Assembly (NCBI GenBank): GCA_945227095.1 | Contig: CALYOC010000018.1 | Span: 1-8,049, forward strand | Length of the DNA stretch: 8,049 nucleotides | Source of the DNA: an uncultured Clostridia bacterium | GTDB taxonomy: Bacteria; Bacillota; Clostridia; Oscillospirales; Acutalibacteraceae | Direction: 5' to 3' | Shown here: piece by piece, positions 6,857-8,049 of the stretch | How positions within the stretch are numbered: the first letter of the stretch is position 1 | Layout of the letters: the number at the start of each line of letters is the position of its first letter | Program-made: the position numbers and the translations under genes | The notes under the pieces: generated by a model | Databases searched by the model: none | What the model saw: only the letters and a program-made list of their open reading frames with translations | Told to the model about the DNA's origin: nothing

Positions 6857-6888
6857 AGGCGAGGTTTCCCGTAAACCTCGCCTTTTTT
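6857..6888 (+). terminator. Strong intrinsic terminator after glmS
   Basis: AGGCGAGGTTT (6857-6867) pairs perfectly with AAACCTCGCCT (6873-6883), giving an 11-bp stem with a CCCGT loop, followed by a T6 run (6883-6888). It begins 15 bases after the glmS stop codon. Confidence 0.95.
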
Positions 6889-6921
6889 ATAACCAACACA
6901 AGGATTTAACGATTAAAAACT

Positions 6922-8049
6922 ATGATACAGACAGATGATATTATAAAACTGAAGATCGACTCGGTATCGTCCGACTCAAACGGAGTCGGACGGTATGAGG
7001 GAATGACGGTCTTCGTTCCGAATACGGTGCGGGGCGACGTCATTCTCGCGTCAGTTGTCAAAGTGAATAAGACATACGCCTTCGCACAGATAGAAAAAAT
7101 TATCACCCCCTCGCCTTACAGAACCGAGGGGGACTGCCCGATTTGCCTCGAATGCGGCGGCTGTGCTTACCGCCATATGACATATGAGGAGGAGCTTCGC
7201 GTCAAGCACACCGCTGTATGCGACGCACTGCGGCGAATAGGCTCGGTGGACTGTCCGGTGCTCCCCGTCATGTTCTCCGAAACGGAAAGATACAGGAACA
7301 AGGCGCAGTACCCCGTCAGAAGCGAGGACGGTCAAATTAAAGCGGGCTTTTTCGCGCGCCGCACACACAATGTCATATCCTGCGACGACTGCAAATTGGA
7401 GCCCGAGGAGTTTTCACTTATAACAAAGGCGGTAATCTTTTTTATGCAACAGCATAAAATTGCGGCATATGACGAAAGAACACTCACCGGAATTGTACGG
7501 CATATATACCTGAGGAAATCCTCATCAAGCGGGGAAATTCACCTGTGTCTTGTTATAAATTCGGACAAGTTCCCGAAAAAAAATGACTTTGTTAAATTTA
7601 TAACTTCGGTGAATAAGAACATTTCGGGAATTAGCTTAAACTTTAACAATCGCGACACCAATGTGATACTCTCCGACAGGCAAGAGCTGATATACGGCAA
7701 GAATTGCATAACGGACACGCTGTGTGAAAAAACATTTAATATTTCCCCACTATCGTTCTATCAGGTCAATCACTCCGCAACCGAGATATTATACGGAGAG
7801 GTCAATAGACTGCTCGCCCTGAAACCGGGGGAAACGCTTGTGGACCTCTACTGCGGAATCGGCACTATCGGCATATGTGCGGCACAGAAATCGACAAGGC
7901 TTATCGGCGCAGAGGTCGTGCTCTGGGCGGTTGAAAATGCAACCGAGAACGCTCGGCTCAACGGTATGAAAAACGCGCACTTTTATTACGGCACCTCCGC
8001 AAAGCTCAGCCGCCGGTTTAAGGCTCAGGGCATAAAAGCCGACGCGGTT
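6922..8049 (+). CDS. TrmA/RlmD family RNA (uracil-C5) methyltransferase, 3' part cut by window edge
   Basis: It is a SAM-dependent enzyme methylating C5 of a uridine, probably in 23S rRNA (RlmD or RlmCD type, U747/U1939). The visible 376 residues hold an N-terminal TRAM RNA-binding domain (about 1-60, with GVGRYEGMTVFVPNTVRGD). Next is a four-cysteine iron-sulfur cluster pattern: C72, C78 and C81 in CPICLECGGC, plus C154 in VISCDDC. A central domain follows, then FYQVNH (279-284) and the SAM-binding motif DLYCGIGTIGI (308-318), followed by GAEVVLWAVENATENARLNG. The catalytic Cys and the DPPR motif lie beyond the edge. ATG 6922 is the only start, because TAA at 6907 is in frame upstream. It has no well-placed ribosome binding site; AAGGA at 6900-6904 is 17 bases away. 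Substrate choice among RlmD, RlmCD and a TrmA-like tRNA enzyme is open. The iron-sulfur cysteines argue against TrmA. Confidence 0.92.
   Translation, partial: MIQTDDIIKLKIDSVSSDSNGVGRYEGMTVFVPNTVRGDVILASVVKVNKTYAFAQIEKIITPSPYRTEGDCPICLECGGCAYRHMTYEEELRVKHTAVCDALRRIGSVDCPVLPVMFSETERYRNKAQYPVRSEDGQIKAGFFARRTHNVISCDDCKLEPEEFSLITKAVIFFMQQHKIAAYDERTLTGIVRHIYLRKSSSSGEIHLCLVINSDKFPKKNDFVKFITSVNKNISGISLNFNNRDTNVILSDRQELIYGKNCITDTLCEKTFNISPLSFYQVNHSATEILYGEVNRLLALKPGETLVDLYCGIGTIGICAAQKSTRLIGAEVVLWAVENATENARLNGMKNAHFYYGTSAKLSRRFKAQGIKADAV

Noticed and set aside
1..8049. Mobile elements, CRISPR arrays, toxin-antitoxin or defence genes
   Set aside because: No transposase, integrase, array-like repeats or target-site duplications were seen. 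All well-supported genes are housekeeping types.

Overview
The window reads as a chromosomal housekeeping segment of a low-to-mid G+C Clostridia-type Firmicute. An uncultured Oscillospirales/Ruminococcaceae relative is my best guess, but this is inferred from gene style and not from a marker search. The grounds are strong AAGGAG-type ribosome binding sites, very A+T-rich spacers between roughly 50% G+C genes, a DUF951 gene, and the prfA-ywlC pairing known from Firmicutes. I see no phage, transposon, CRISPR array, tRNA or rRNA. All six genes look intact, apart from the two cut by the window edges.

Positions 1-2371 (minus strand) form one tightly packed operon. A DUF951 gene overlaps prfA (release factor 1) by ATGA. 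The prfA stop is followed after 15 bases by a TTG-started gene for L-threonylcarbamoyladenylate synthase (Sua5/YwlC type). That last reading frame does not stop at the end of the Sua5 domain. It continues in frame into a P-loop kinase start that resembles dephospho-CoA kinase (CoaE) and runs off the left edge. The theme is translation quality (termination, and tRNA t6A synthesis), with a possible CoA-synthesis enzyme fused on.

Positions 2372-2606 are a divergent spacer, with a plausible extended -10 promoter for the minus-strand operon and a small hairpin. Positions 2607-3527 (plus) encode a 306-residue protein with S1 RNA-binding domains. After an A+T-rich 233-base spacer, galM (aldose 1-epimerase, 3761-4798) ends before a clear intrinsic terminator. 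glmS (5010-6842) then has its own promoter and a perfect ribosome binding site, and is closed by a second very clear terminator. From 6922 to the right edge lies the N-terminal 376 residues of a TrmA/RlmD-family [4Fe-4S] RNA uracil-C5 methyltransferase.

The plus-strand genes appear to be separate transcription units and not one pathway: sugar mutarotation, amino-sugar entry to the cell wall, and rRNA/tRNA modification. The observation most worth a second look is the in-frame Sua5-kinase fusion. I found nothing that amounts to a new multi-gene system.
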